25,690 nt of DNA from CF-161 sp035259145 (GCA_035259145.1 DATFWQ010000231.1:1-25690), one strand, 5' to 3'; positions 8,768 through 16,008 are shown, numbered from the stretch's first letter. The notes: generated from the sequence alone by a model not told the origin. A program made the numbers and translations.

Positions 8768-8806
8768 ATGCGTCACAGCGGGACTCAAATGGTGCAGACG
8801 GGATGA
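8768..8806 (+). CDS. 12-codon leader ORF coupled to the ABC ATPase
   Basis: ATG at 8768 is preceded by GGAGG with a 7-nt gap, the best ribosome-binding site in this interval. The frame encodes MRHSGTQMVQTG and stops at 8806. Its stop overlaps the ATPase start as ATGA (8803-8806). The ATPase start itself has only a weak Shine-Dalgarno, so ribosomes finishing this leader would plausibly re-initiate on the ATPase. The peptide itself has no recognisable function. That it is translated is inference. Confidence 0.5.
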   Translation: MRHSGTQMVQTG

Positions 8807-9741
8807 CTTCCGCGACCGATCGTGACGCAGCCATCGTCACGCGCAAGCTGGGCAAGCGCTTCGGGCGGAGGACAGCGGTGGACGGTCTCGACATCAACGT
8901 ACCCCGAGGTACGGTCTGCGGTTTCGTTGGGCCTAACGCGTCCGGCAAGACCACCACCATTCGCATTCTCCTCGGCCTGGTGCGCCCGACCGCGGGGACG
9001 GCGAGGGTGCTGGGGAGCAGCATCGATCACCCGCGCGCCTACCTGCCCCGTGTCGGCGCGCTGATCGAGGGCCCCGCCTTCTACCCCTCGCTCAGCGGTC
9101 GCAAGAACCTCGAGGCGCTTGCCCGCCTCGGCAGCCATGACCTCCAGCGCGCCGCCCAACTGCTGGATCTGGTGGGCCTCAGCGAGCGCGGGGACGACAG
9201 GGAGAGCACGTACTCGATGGGCATGAAGCAGCGGCTTGGCATCGCTGGTGCGCTGCTGCCCGACCCGGACCTGCTCCTCCTGGACGAGCCGACGAATGGG
9301 CTGGACCCGCAGGGGATCCAGGAGATCCGCGAGTTGATGTGCGCTCTACGCGATCAGGGCAAGACGCTGTTCGTCAGCAGTCACATCCTCGCCGAGGTCG
9401 AACAGGTCGCCGACTGGCTTGTAATTCTCAAGGATGGCCGGGCGCTCTTCTGTGGACCGGCGCAGGACGTCAGCATGGGCCGATCCGAGCTCGTGGCCGT
9501 GCCCGAGGAGCGGGCGCAGCTGGCCGTTCTCGCACGAATCGTCCAGGACCACGGTTTTACGTTCGGGCAGGAGAACGGAAGCCTGCGCGTCCAGTGTCCG
9601 GTTTCGTTCGCACCCCGGCTCAATCGCCTGGCCGCTCAGGCGGGGGTGACCCTTGTGGAGCTGCGTACGAGCCAGGCCAGCCTCGAGGAGACCTTCTTCG
9701 AGCTGATCGGAGGAAAGAGTGATGCTTCGCTCACTGCGTAG
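8803..9741 (+). CDS. ABC transporter ATP-binding protein (BcrA/drug-exporter type)
   Basis: 312 aa from the ATG at 8803; the frame is open further upstream to an ATG at 8692 with a poor ribosome-binding site and unrelated sequence. Walker A is GPNASGKT (43-50; the usual GPNGAGKT carries A-S here), the signature is STYSMGMKQRL (135-145), and Walker B with the D-loop is LLLLDEPTNGLDP (157-169). The H-loop follows in FVSSHILAEVEQ. The C-terminal ~90 residues are the accessory region typical of BcrA-like ATPases. It powers the permease encoded immediately downstream, whose start lies inside its 3' end. The context with a kinase/regulator pair suggests inducible export of, or resistance to, an antimicrobial compound. 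Confidence 0.92.
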   Translation: MTSATDRDAAIVTRKLGKRFGRRTAVDGLDINVPRGTVCGFVGPNASGKTTTIRILLGLVRPTAGTARVLGSSIDHPRAYLPRVGALIEGPAFYPSLSGRKNLEALARLGSHDLQRAAQLLDLVGLSERGDDRESTYSMGMKQRLGIAGALLPDPDLLLLDEPTNGLDPQGIQEIRELMCALRDQGKTLFVSSHILAEVEQVADWLVILKDGRALFCGPAQDVSMGRSELVAVPEERAQLAVLARIVQDHGFTFGQENGSLRVQCPVSFAPRLNRLAAQAGVTLVELRTSQASLEETFFELIGGKSDASLTA

Positions 9742-10498
9742 TGAGCTGGTCAAGTTCCGGCGGCCCAGCCTCCTTCTGGGCACGACCGCGATGGTCGGCT
9801 TCATGGGGTTTGGCGCCTACTTTGGCATCGATCGAGCCGTGGCCGGTGGTGGGCCGATGGGAGGCAGGATGCTAGCCGAGCTGCGTACGAGTCAGGGGCT
9901 GGTAGCCCTGCTCGGTCACGTCGACCTTGTAGTCACGGCTATCGTCCTTATCACGGTGTCGGCAAACTTCGGCGCCGAGTGGTCTCAAGGAACGCTCCGC
10001 AACCTCCTGGTTCGGGAGCCGCGACGCCTGCGCCTGCTGGCGGGAAAGACGGTCGCACTGCTCCTGTATGCGCTCGGGTCCGCTGCGCTCGCCATCGCGG
10101 TCGGAACGGCCGTCGCCTTCGTCGCCGCCAACGACCACGGCCTCTCGACCACTCCGTGGACGTCATCGGATGGACTGTCAGACTTGCTCAAATTCGCCGG
10201 CAACGGGGCGCTCTCGATCGTTGGCTACAGCCTGCTGGGCATGTTCGTCGCCGTGCTCACCCGCTCCGCTCCGGCGGCCGTCGGTGTCTCGCTCGCTTAT
10301 GCGCTGGTGGTCGAGGGCTTACTCGTGTCCCTCGTTCCAGACCAGGCTCAGTGGCTGCCAGGCCAGGTCTTCACGGCCCTGGCGAGCAGCAGCACGACGA
10401 TCTCCTACTGGCAGGCGCTGGCCGCAACGGTCGCCTGGGGAGCCGTTCTGCTGGCGGCTGGAGGGGCGCTGTTCCGGTTTCGCGACGTGACCGCCTGA
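9722..10498 (+). CDS. ABC-2 type permease
   Basis: 258 aa from the ATG at 9722, with GGAGG (9709-9713) 8 nt upstream; a GTG one codon earlier is possible. The gene overlaps the ATPase by 20 bp. The start, LRSLRSELVKFRRPSLLLG, is the short cytoplasmic helix typical of ABC-2 permeases. About six membrane segments follow (around 20-37, 63-82, 107-132, 157-178, 183-205, 230-250). A long loop after the first segment contains GGGPMGGRML. The EWSQGTLRNLLVREPRRLRL segment after the second helix is the family's coupling region. It forms the membrane channel of the exporter with the preceding ATPase. Substrate unknown. Confidence 0.88.
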   Translation: MLRSLRSELVKFRRPSLLLGTTAMVGFMGFGAYFGIDRAVAGGGPMGGRMLAELRTSQGLVALLGHVDLVVTAIVLITVSANFGAEWSQGTLRNLLVREPRRLRLLAGKTVALLLYALGSAALAIAVGTAVAFVAANDHGLSTTPWTSSDGLSDLLKFAGNGALSIVGYSLLGMFVAVLTRSAPAAVGVSLAYALVVEGLLVSLVPDQAQWLPGQVFTALASSSTTISYWQALAATVAWGAVLLAAGGALFRFRDVTA

Positions 10499-10604
10499 CG
10501 CCCCGCGAACGTACCGACTTGTTGGGTCGAAGCCGCGAGCTACGACCCACGGCGGTGGGAGGAGGGCCGATCTGGTATCGCTGGTTACAATTCTGGACAG
10601 ATGA

Positions 10605-10982
10605 TCGGCCGAACGCAAGGTCTACGTGTCTAACGAGCACGATTCGCTGGCCACGGTTATCGACGCGCGGAGCGCCCGGCGAAAAACCCTCCCCCGAGAC
10701 CGGGGTCCCCGCGAAGCCTGCTTCGTGGGGTGGGGAGTCGGGGGAGTAGCCGGCAAAGCCGGGGGAGGGGGTGACGTGCCCGAGCGGCGGCGGGTCTTCG
10801 TCGCCTGCGAAGGCGACGCCAAGCTGGTGGTGCTCGACCTCGTCGGTAGAAGGGTGACGGGTGTCATGGACGTGGGGGACGCGCCCGATGTGATGGCTGT
10901 CGACCCGGGCACGCACCTCGTCTACCTGCCCCTGACCGACGTCCGCGGCCATCCGGTGCTGCGGGAACTGGTCCCCGCATAG
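10605..10982 (+). pseudogene. YVTN/YncE-type beta-propeller remnant interrupted by a repeat element
   Basis: The in-frame pieces are ERKVYVSNEHDSLATVIDAR, then a low-complexity stretch encoded by the dispersed repeat at 10689-10773, then RRVFVACEGDAKLVVLDLVG, GVMDVGDAPDVMAVDP and THLVYLPLTDVRGHPVLREL before the stop. The first and second pieces are YVTN-propeller blades; the last is the characteristic C-terminal blade of YncE-like proteins. A normal family member is ~330 aa. Here the N-terminal blades are missing and at least one blade appears deleted between GDAPDV and MAVDP. A GTG at 10626 would give a 118-aa product. The gene ends 7 bp before the MFS transporter. Another, intact YVTN gene is present at 13404-14306. 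Confidence 0.7.
10689..10773 (+). repeat. Dispersed GC-rich hairpin repeat, copy A
   Basis: Outer arms CTCCCCCG (10689-10696) and CGGGGGAG (10739-10746) are perfect complements and enclose a second hairpin (CCCCGCGAAG / CTTCGTGGGG). The right-hand 36-bp core (10738-10773) matches the cores at 21361-21396 and 22432-22467, with 3 mismatches to copy B by eye. The core carries CCGGC-AAA-GCCGG. This copy sits inside the YVTN remnant, in frame. Confidence 0.75.
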
Positions 10983-10989
10983 CCAGGCC

Positions 10990-12249
10990 GTGGCCCTGGG
11001 CTGGCTAGATCGGGACGGCAGGAAACTGCTGGTCTGCAGGACGCTTCGCACGTTCGGCTACGGCTTTCTCGCCGTGGTGCTCGGCCTCTACCTCCAGCAG
11101 CTCGGCCTGAACGCTTTGCAGGTCGGGCTTGTTCTCACCGCCGCCGTCGCCGGCTCGGCTCTGATGAACGTCCTCTGGTCGCTCGCCGCCGACCGTTTCG
11201 GCCGCCGCCGGACCGTCGCCACCATGGCAGTCCTGATGATCGCCGGCGGCCTCGTCTTCGCTTTTGCCGATCAGCTCTGGCTGCTGGTCCTGGGCGCCTT
11301 CACCGGCACCATCAGCGCGAGCAGCGCCGAGGTGGGCCCCTTCGTCACAGTCGAGCAGGCGATCCTGCCCCAGACCGCTCCCGACGAGCGCCGAACCTGG
11401 CTGTTCTCGATCTACGACACCCTGGGCAACCTTGCCGGCGCCGCCGGCGCTCTGTTCACAGGCGTGGTCGCGCTCTTCGCCCGTCTCGGCCTCAGCGGCG
11501 CGAGCTCATACCGGCCCCTGTTCGTCATCTACGCCGCGATCGGCCTGCTCAACCTGTTGCTCTTCCTGAACCTGTCCGCCGGCGTCGAATCCGCCCGCGT
11601 TGACGGCACGCGCAGGTTCGTGGGCCTCCATCGCTCGAGGGGTATCGTGGCCCGGCTTTCTGCGCTGTTCGCTCTGGACGCGTTCGGCGGCGGCTTCGTC
11701 CTCCAGTCCGTCGTGGCCTACTGGTTCCACGTCCGCTGGGGGCTCTCTCCGGCGACGCTAGGCCTCGTCTTCTTCTGGGTGGGCGTGCTCTCTGGCCTGT
11801 CTCTGCTGGCTGCAGGGTGGATGGCGGAGCGCTTCGGGCTGCTGAATACGATGGTGTTCACCCACCTGCCCTCCAATCTGCTGCTCTTCCTGGTGCCGCT
11901 CGCTCCCGCCGCCTGGCTCGCCATCCTCCTGTTCCTCGCGCGGATGAGCGTGTCCCAGATGGACGTGCCGACGCGGAAGTCCTACACGATGGCCGTGGTG
12001 GACCCGGACGAGCGCACGGCCGCCGCCGGGATCACGAACGTCGCCCGCACAGCGGCCGGTGCGGTCGCGCCGGTGATCAGCGGCGCAGCCGTCGGCTTCG
12101 GTGCGATCGGGCTGCCGTTCTTCGCTGCCGGTGCTCTCAAGATCGCGTACGACGGCCTCATCTACACGGTCTTTCGCAATGTGCACCCGCCCGAGGAGCG
12201 CCGGCCTCTCACCTCGACAGAGAGGTCGGAACCGCCGAGAGTTCGCTGA
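10990..12249 (+). CDS. Major facilitator superfamily transporter
   Basis: 419 aa from a GTG at 10990, 7 bp after the propeller remnant. About 11-12 membrane helices are visible. The MFS motif A between helices 2 and 3 is AADRFGRRRT. The sequence VPTRKSYTMAVVDPDERTAA in the second half is characteristic of a bacterial MFS subgroup often annotated only as 'MFS transporter'. The C-terminal tail (PPEERRPLTSTERSEPPRVR) is hydrophilic and cytoplasmic. It is convergent with the ChrB-C/YVTN/DoxX arm. As no ChrA-type transporter is present, it is a candidate exporter for this island, but that link is inference and the substrate is unknown. Confidence 0.88.
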   Translation: MALGWLDRDGRKLLVCRTLRTFGYGFLAVVLGLYLQQLGLNALQVGLVLTAAVAGSALMNVLWSLAADRFGRRRTVATMAVLMIAGGLVFAFADQLWLLVLGAFTGTISASSAEVGPFVTVEQAILPQTAPDERRTWLFSIYDTLGNLAGAAGALFTGVVALFARLGLSGASSYRPLFVIYAAIGLLNLLLFLNLSAGVESARVDGTRRFVGLHRSRGIVARLSALFALDAFGGGFVLQSVVAYWFHVRWGLSPATLGLVFFWVGVLSGLSLLAAGWMAERFGLLNTMVFTHLPSNLLLFLVPLAPAAWLAILLFLARMSVSQMDVPTRKSYTMAVVDPDERTAAAGITNVARTAAGAVAPVISGAAVGFGAIGLPFFAAGALKIAYDGLIYTVFRNVHPPEERRPLTSTERSEPPRVR

Positions 12250-12277
12250 CGACCTCCGCGTGATCGGAACCCGTGAC

Positions 12278-12929
12278 TCAAACAGCCCGTGGCTGCTGCG
12301 GTGTCCCTGTCAGCGGCGGGTGCTGGTGCATACCGCACGCGAGCAGCGCCACGGCGGCGGCCGTCCAGGGCAGCGCCGGCAGCGCGCCGATCCAGCGGAC
12401 GGCCAGCGCCAGCCCAGCTGCGCCCAGCACCACAAAGACGGACCGTAGCCGGTAGCCGGGAGCTACGGGCAGGGATGCCCCCACTGCCAGGAACAGGATG
12501 CCGAGCAGTGCGAAGCTGCCCGGGTGGAGCGCATAGCCGACGTTGATCCAGCCGGACGCCAGCGCGTAGCTGATTCCCACCGCGGCGCTGACCGCTCCGC
12601 CGAGCCTGGTGGTCAGCTGCACGAATAGGAGCACCGCGGCCGCGGTTTCCCCGGCGGCGCTCAGCCCGGCGAACAGCGCCGGGTGGGCCAGCACAACATC
12701 CGTCAGCACGGCCTGGACCGGCGGCCAGGGGTTGCCGCGAGCGAAGAAGCCCACCCTGGCGGAGAACTCGTGCTGGTACCAGCCCGGCCGGTACTTACCG
12801 GGGAAGGCGTTGAAGGCCCAGTTGGCGGCCAGAAGCAGCCGGGCGCTCAGCCATGACCAGTCCGCGCGCGATCGCCTACGCCAGGTGAACGCGAATCGTC
12901 CAGCGGTGATGGCTCCGTCCTCCGCTCAT
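12278..12929 (-). CDS. DoxX/TQO DoxD-like membrane protein, apparently frameshifted near its start
   Basis: The C-terminal 158 residues are open from a GTG at 12754. They match the DoxX/DoxD pattern: NPWPPVQAVLTDVVLAHPAL, then GLSAAGETAAAVLLF, with four to five membrane helices. The same frame continues upstream without an ATG/GTG/TTG and still looks coding (SWLSARLLLAANWAFN, FPGKYRPGWYQHEFSARVGF). An ATG at 12929 overlaps the stop of the preceding gene as TGATG, but it is in the wrong frame and stops after 17 codons. Removing one G of the GG at 12922-12923 joins it cleanly (MSEDGAITAGRF...) into a 216-aa protein. Either a recent frameshift or a sequence error is likely. The family includes quinone-linked membrane subunits; the role here is unknown. 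Confidence 0.65.
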
Positions 12930-13342
12930 CACAGGATGACGACGTTGATCACGAAGCCGACGACGCCACCCACCACCGCCGGCACCCAATCGCTCCACGC
13001 GTCGGCGTTAGTTCCCCGGCCGGAGACGGCCGAGCCGGGAGCTCCCTCCACCACGGCTGGAAGACGGCGGGTCCCGTGGTTGAACCAGGGCAGGCGTGCA
13101 ACCGAGGCTGGGCCGAGCGCCCCCGCGATCAGGCAGCCCGTGTCGCCAATACTGATGGCCGGCAGGAAGTCACCGTTGAGGCCCAGGAGGTTCGAGATCC
13201 AGCGCCAGACGGCAATGAGGGCGAAGCTTGAAAAGGCTCCCGCCGCCAGCGCGGCCGGCGCCCAGCGCATGACGGCAGCGGCCACTGCTACCGCGATCCC
13301 GGTCACTATCGCCGCCGCGAGGATCTGTCCGGTTGAGATCAT
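12929..13342 (-). CDS. Small membrane protein of unknown function
   Basis: 137 aa from the ATG at 13342, with GGAGG 7 nt upstream. Hydrophobic segments lie at about 5-25 (GQILAAAIVTGIAVAVAAAV), 28-46 (APAALAAGAFSSFALIAVW) and 118-137 (WVPAVVGGVVGFVINVVIL). A hydrophilic loop of ~60 residues between them contains GDTGCLIAGALGPASVARLP. I do not recognise a family. The gene follows the YVTN propeller by about 60 bp and shares TGATG with the DoxX-like gene, so the three are probably one transcript from the ChrB-C promoter. Confidence 0.7.
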   Translation of the reverse strand: MISTGQILAAAIVTGIAVAVAAAVMRWAPAALAAGAFSSFALIAVWRWISNLLGLNGDFLPAISIGDTGCLIAGALGPASVARLPWFNHGTRRLPAVVEGAPGSAVSGRGTNADAWSDWVPAVVGGVVGFVINVVIL

Positions 13343-13403
13343 GAGGTGTCCTCCCGACGCTGGTGAGGTGCGGGTAAAAACTCGCCTCCTGGTTCAAGTG
13401 CCA

Positions 13404-14306
13404 CTACAAGGTTTCCTCGTAGATGGCCGCGCCGCAAGTCCTGGGCAGAAAGACGATCAGGCGCTGACGCGGCCCATCGAACGCCGTCGTGTGCGCGCCT
13501 TCTTCCGTCATGACCTGATCGCACCGCCGCATCACGGCAGTGTCGATCACGTCCACCAGACCAGGATTCCCGATGGCCACGTAGAGCAGCCGCCGCAGCG
13601 GGTTGTACCAGATGGCGTCAGGCTGACCGGCGATGGGAACGCTCGTGACTTCGCGGCCAGTCGAGAGGTCGAGCACCGAGACGGCGCCACCGTCACTTGC
13701 CACGAATGCGCGACCGCCGGTGACATCGAGATCGAGGCCGTGGGGACCGGGCGAGGAGACCGCCCACCGATCGACGAGGCGCGGCGGTTCACGGGCCACC
13801 ACCGCGACGCAGCCGGGGTCACGGATGTTGACGAGGAACCGGTCCGCTGCGGCGTCGTAGACGCACCAGCGCGGCCGTCCTGGCAGGTCGACCTCGCCGA
13901 CGAGCTCACCACTGCCGGCGGACAGCAGCCGTGCGCGGAAGTCCTCCACGTCGCCGACCAGGAGCGTCCCACTGCGGCCGTTCCAGGCGAGACCGTTCGG
14001 CCTCGGTCCTGTCGCGAGCTCTGTCATCACGGATAGGCTGCCGGCGTCGATGATCAGCACCTTGCCGGCGCCGCGCGCCGCGGCGAAGACGATCCCCTCG
14101 TGTTGGGCGCACAGCACGCCGCTCGCCTCCGGACAGCCTTGGATCGTGCCGGCGTGGACGAGCGAGTCGCCGTCGATGACATCGATGGTCCCTTCCGCGG
14201 TGTGTGCGACGAAGATGCGCCGGCTGGCCAGGTGGACGTCGCCGTGGTCGAAGCCGCTGTCTCGGTGGGGCGGGAGGCCGACGAAGCCGACCCGCGTCAG
14301 GGCCAT
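13404..14306 (-). CDS. YVTN-type beta-propeller protein, cytoplasmic
   Basis: 300 aa. The ATG at 14306 is chosen because it lies 2 bp after the stop of the ChrB C-domain gene and has GAGG 8 nt upstream; the longer frame to 14339 would overlap that gene. Repeated ~42-residue blades are visible: RRIFVAHTAEGTIDVID, GIVFAAARGAGKVLIIDAGS, SGTLLVGDVEDFRARLL, ADRFLVNIRDPGCVAVV, GRAFVASDGGAVSVLDLSTG and RLLYVAIGNPGLVDVID. No signal peptide or lipobox is present, unlike many YVTN proteins, so it should be cytosolic. Such propellers bind proteins or metals rather than having a fixed reaction. The tight coupling to ChrB-C suggests a shared function in the island. Confidence 0.85.
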   Translation of the reverse strand: MALTRVGFVGLPPHRDSGFDHGDVHLASRRIFVAHTAEGTIDVIDGDSLVHAGTIQGCPEASGVLCAQHEGIVFAAARGAGKVLIIDAGSLSVMTELATGPRPNGLAWNGRSGTLLVGDVEDFRARLLSAGSGELVGEVDLPGRPRWCVYDAAADRFLVNIRDPGCVAVVAREPPRLVDRWAVSSPGPHGLDLDVTGGRAFVASDGGAVSVLDLSTGREVTSVPIAGQPDAIWYNPLRRLLYVAIGNPGLVDVIDTAVMRRCDQVMTEEGAHTTAFDGPRQRLIVFLPRTCGAAIYEETL

Positions 14307-14308
14307 GG

Positions 14309-14749
14309 CTACGACCTCTCCGCCACCTGCTTCTGGCACCAGGCGTAGAGGGCGTCGTACATCGGCGTCTCCAGGCGGATCTTCTGGTGGTCGTCGTCGC
14401 CGTGCACGAGGGCAAAGCCGTGTGCGATCGCCTTCAGCCCCGCGGCCTCGGGCACGATGCCGATGTCAGCCGCCACGTCCGCCCCGTGTACGATCCGCGC
14501 CAACAGCTCCAGACCCGAGTCTGTGAGACCGTACTTGACCATGATCGATTCGAAGCTGCAGCGGCCGTCCACGTGGCCCAGTTCCACTCCCTGCACGTCG
14601 TACGGGATGGCGCCATCGCGGGCCGCTACGGCCGCCACCTCCTCGACGGGGACGTACAGGAACTCGGCGTCCGGGTCGACGAATCGCCGGATCAGCCAGG
14701 GGCATGCAATGCGGTCCACGTTGGCGTTCTTCCGGGTCACCCACTTCAT
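14309..14749 (-). CDS. Chromate resistance protein, ChrB C-terminal domain (stand-alone)
   Basis: 146 aa from the ATG at 14749, preceded by a strong purine-rich ribosome-binding site (AAGGAGAGGAG). The whole protein is one ChrB C-terminal ('Chrome_Resist') domain: VDRIACPWLIRRFVDPDAEF near the start, then ELGHVDGRCSFES (His59, Cys64), and MYDALYAWCQ at the end. Cys16 in the IACPW motif is retained. In classical ChrB proteins this domain is fused to an N-terminal domain in a ~300-aa chromate-responsive regulator. Here it is separate and heads a leftward operon with the YVTN propeller, the membrane protein and the DoxX-like gene. A paralogue lies on the divergent arm. Confidence 0.88.
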   Translation of the reverse strand: MKWVTRKNANVDRIACPWLIRRFVDPDAEFLYVPVEEVAAVAARDGAIPYDVQGVELGHVDGRCSFESIMVKYGLTDSGLELLARIVHGADVAADIGIVPEAAGLKAIAHGFALVHGDDDHQKIRLETPMYDALYAWCQKQVAERS

Positions 14750-14763
14750 CAGCTCCTCTCCTT

Positions 14764-14781
14764 ACGCCGACCTCTCGGCGT
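14764..14781 (-). promoter_or_regulatory. Leader hairpin in front of the ChrB C-domain gene
   Basis: ACGCCGA (14764-14770) and TCGGCGT (14775-14781) are perfect complements around a 4-nt loop. On the minus strand the hairpin sits directly before the AAGGAGAGGAG ribosome-binding site, within the presumed 5' leader. It could be an operator half-site pair or an RNA structure affecting translation. Which one cannot be told from sequence. Confidence 0.45.
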
Positions 14782-14805
14782 CAATGTGGCGGACTGGTCG
14801 TCACA

Positions 14806-14840
14806 CCCAATAATATTATGTAACTTACGCTTCTAATGAT
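14806..14840. promoter_or_regulatory. Divergent promoter region with AT-rich palindrome
   Basis: This is the most AT-rich block of the area, lying between divergent ChrB-C and ChrB-N genes. It includes a perfect 10-bp palindrome ATAATATTAT at 14810-14819 and TTCTAATGAT further right. TATTAT/TAATAT could serve as -10 elements in either direction. A regulator binding the palindrome could control both arms. ChrB-family proteins are known as chromate-responsive regulators in some bacteria; that this one binds here is inference. Confidence 0.45.
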
Positions 14841-14861
14841 GACTCCAGGCACTCCCAGCTG

Positions 14862-15410
14862 ATGTCTGACACCACTACCCGATGGCTCGTCCTGGCCTGG
14901 CGGCTGCCGAGCGGGCCCAGCACGCCGAGGGTCACCGTCTGGCGATCACTGCGGAGACTGGGAGCGGCGGTGCTGACGCCGGGGGCGGCGATCCTGCCCT
15001 ATAGAGACGACCTGCAGGAGCAGCTGGACTGGCTGGCTCAGGAGATCGAGGAGCTCGGCGGGGATGCCTGGGTCCTGCCGGTCGCCGAGCTGAGCCAGGT
15101 CGAGGAGCGAAAGGTGGGCGACCAGATGCGGGCCGACAGGCAGGCGGAGTATGAAGAGCTCAGCACCGACGCCCAGGCTTTCCTCGTGCGGGCTCCCCAT
15201 CACCCCGGGCCGAACGACGACTTCGGGCTGCGGCTGAGGACCGAGAAGGAGCTGGTGGCGCTCCAGCGCCGGTTCCGCAAGGTCCGCGCGCGGGACTACT
15301 TCGACGCACCGGGCGGCCAGGAGGCGGCGCGGACCATCGATCGCTGCCTCGCGTTCCGCCAGGGAATCAGTTCCAAGCTGACCCTGGTCACCGACGACCA
15401 CCCGCACTGA
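14862..15410 (+). CDS. ChrB N-terminal domain protein (stand-alone)
   Basis: 182 aa from the ATG at 14862; the Shine-Dalgarno is poor. It begins TTRWLVLAWRLPSGPSTPRV, followed by VWRSLRRLGAAVLTPGAAIL, the conserved opening of the ChrB N-terminal domain. The region ELVALQRRFRKVRARDYFDA is also typical. ChrB is usually a single ~300-aa protein; here a stop codon and 13 bp, including a fresh ribosome-binding site (GAGGAGG), separate it from the C-domain gene downstream, so the split looks genuine rather than a frameshift. The N-domain is the presumed DNA-binding part of chromate-responsive ChrB regulators. Confidence 0.85.
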   Translation: MSDTTTRWLVLAWRLPSGPSTPRVTVWRSLRRLGAAVLTPGAAILPYRDDLQEQLDWLAQEIEELGGDAWVLPVAELSQVEERKVGDQMRADRQAEYEELSTDAQAFLVRAPHHPGPNDDFGLRLRTEKELVALQRRFRKVRARDYFDAPGGQEAARTIDRCLAFRQGISSKLTLVTDDHPH

Positions 15411-15423
15411 GGAGGCGGAGATC

Positions 15424-15858
15424 ATGCACTTCATCACCCGCGAGCGGATCCACGTCGACCGCATCGCGACCGCCTGGGCCATCCGCCGCTTCGTGGACGC
15501 GGACGCCACGTTCGAGTTCGTGCCCAGGACCAGGGACCTCTCCGGCGCCAGCGGCATCCCCTTCGACCTCCGCGACGCCGAGCTTGGCCACCACCAGGGC
15601 CGGTGCACGCTGGAGGCCCTGATCGACAAGTACGAGATCGCGGACGAGGCGCTGGGGCGCATGGCTCGGATCATCCGGGCCGCGGACCTGCCCCAGGAGG
15701 ACCCGGTGCCGGCGGTGGCGCCAGGCGTGCTGGCCATCTTCGACGGCATCCGTGACGGCTGCGAGACCGACCAGGAGCGGCTCGCCAGGGGGTTTGTGGT
15801 CTGCGACGCCCTCTATGCCTTCTGCCGGCAGACCAAAGAAGCGGCGTCCGAGCTCTAG
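15424..15858 (+). CDS. Chromate resistance protein, ChrB C-terminal domain (second paralogue)
   Basis: 144 aa from the ATG at 15424, with GAGGAGG about 7 nt upstream and 13 bp after the ChrB-N gene. The domain motifs are HVDRIATAWAIRRFVDADAT, then AELGHHQGRCTLEAL (His55, Cys61), and CDALYAFCRQ. Relative to the leftward paralogue, the CP of the IACPW motif is changed to TA (residue 16 is Thr), while the ELGH..GRC site is kept. This pair (N-domain plus C-domain) reconstitutes a classical ChrB in two polypeptides. It probably forms the sensor/regulator of the island; the paralogue on the other arm may have a different task. Confidence 0.88.
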   Translation: MHFITRERIHVDRIATAWAIRRFVDADATFEFVPRTRDLSGASGIPFDLRDAELGHHQGRCTLEALIDKYEIADEALGRMARIIRAADLPQEDPVPAVAPGVLAIFDGIRDGCETDQERLARGFVVCDALYAFCRQTKEAASEL

Positions 15859-16008
15859 GCCGATCCGCATGCTGGTCGAACTGACTGCGACGTGGGCGGA
15901 CTAGCGAGGCAGGCGATTCGGCCGATTCCTGCCAGGGCCGGGCCAGCTCCTCGAGGGCGGCGCCCGAGCGGCAGCACCTGCTCCGGCGCCGCGAGTGGAT
16001 TTACTCCG

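Noticed and set aside
8692..8802. Longer start for the ABC ATPase at 8692
   Set aside because: Weak ribosome-binding site, and the extra 37 residues have no resemblance to ABC ATPases; 8803 is coupled to the leader ORF.
13360..13403. Possible tRNA T-arm (GGTTCAAGTGCC)
   Set aside because: No acceptor, anticodon or D-arm partner could be folded around it.
12609..14036. 475-codon plus-strand frame
   Set aside because: Runs antisense through the DoxX-like, membrane and YVTN genes, all of which have good starts or motifs.
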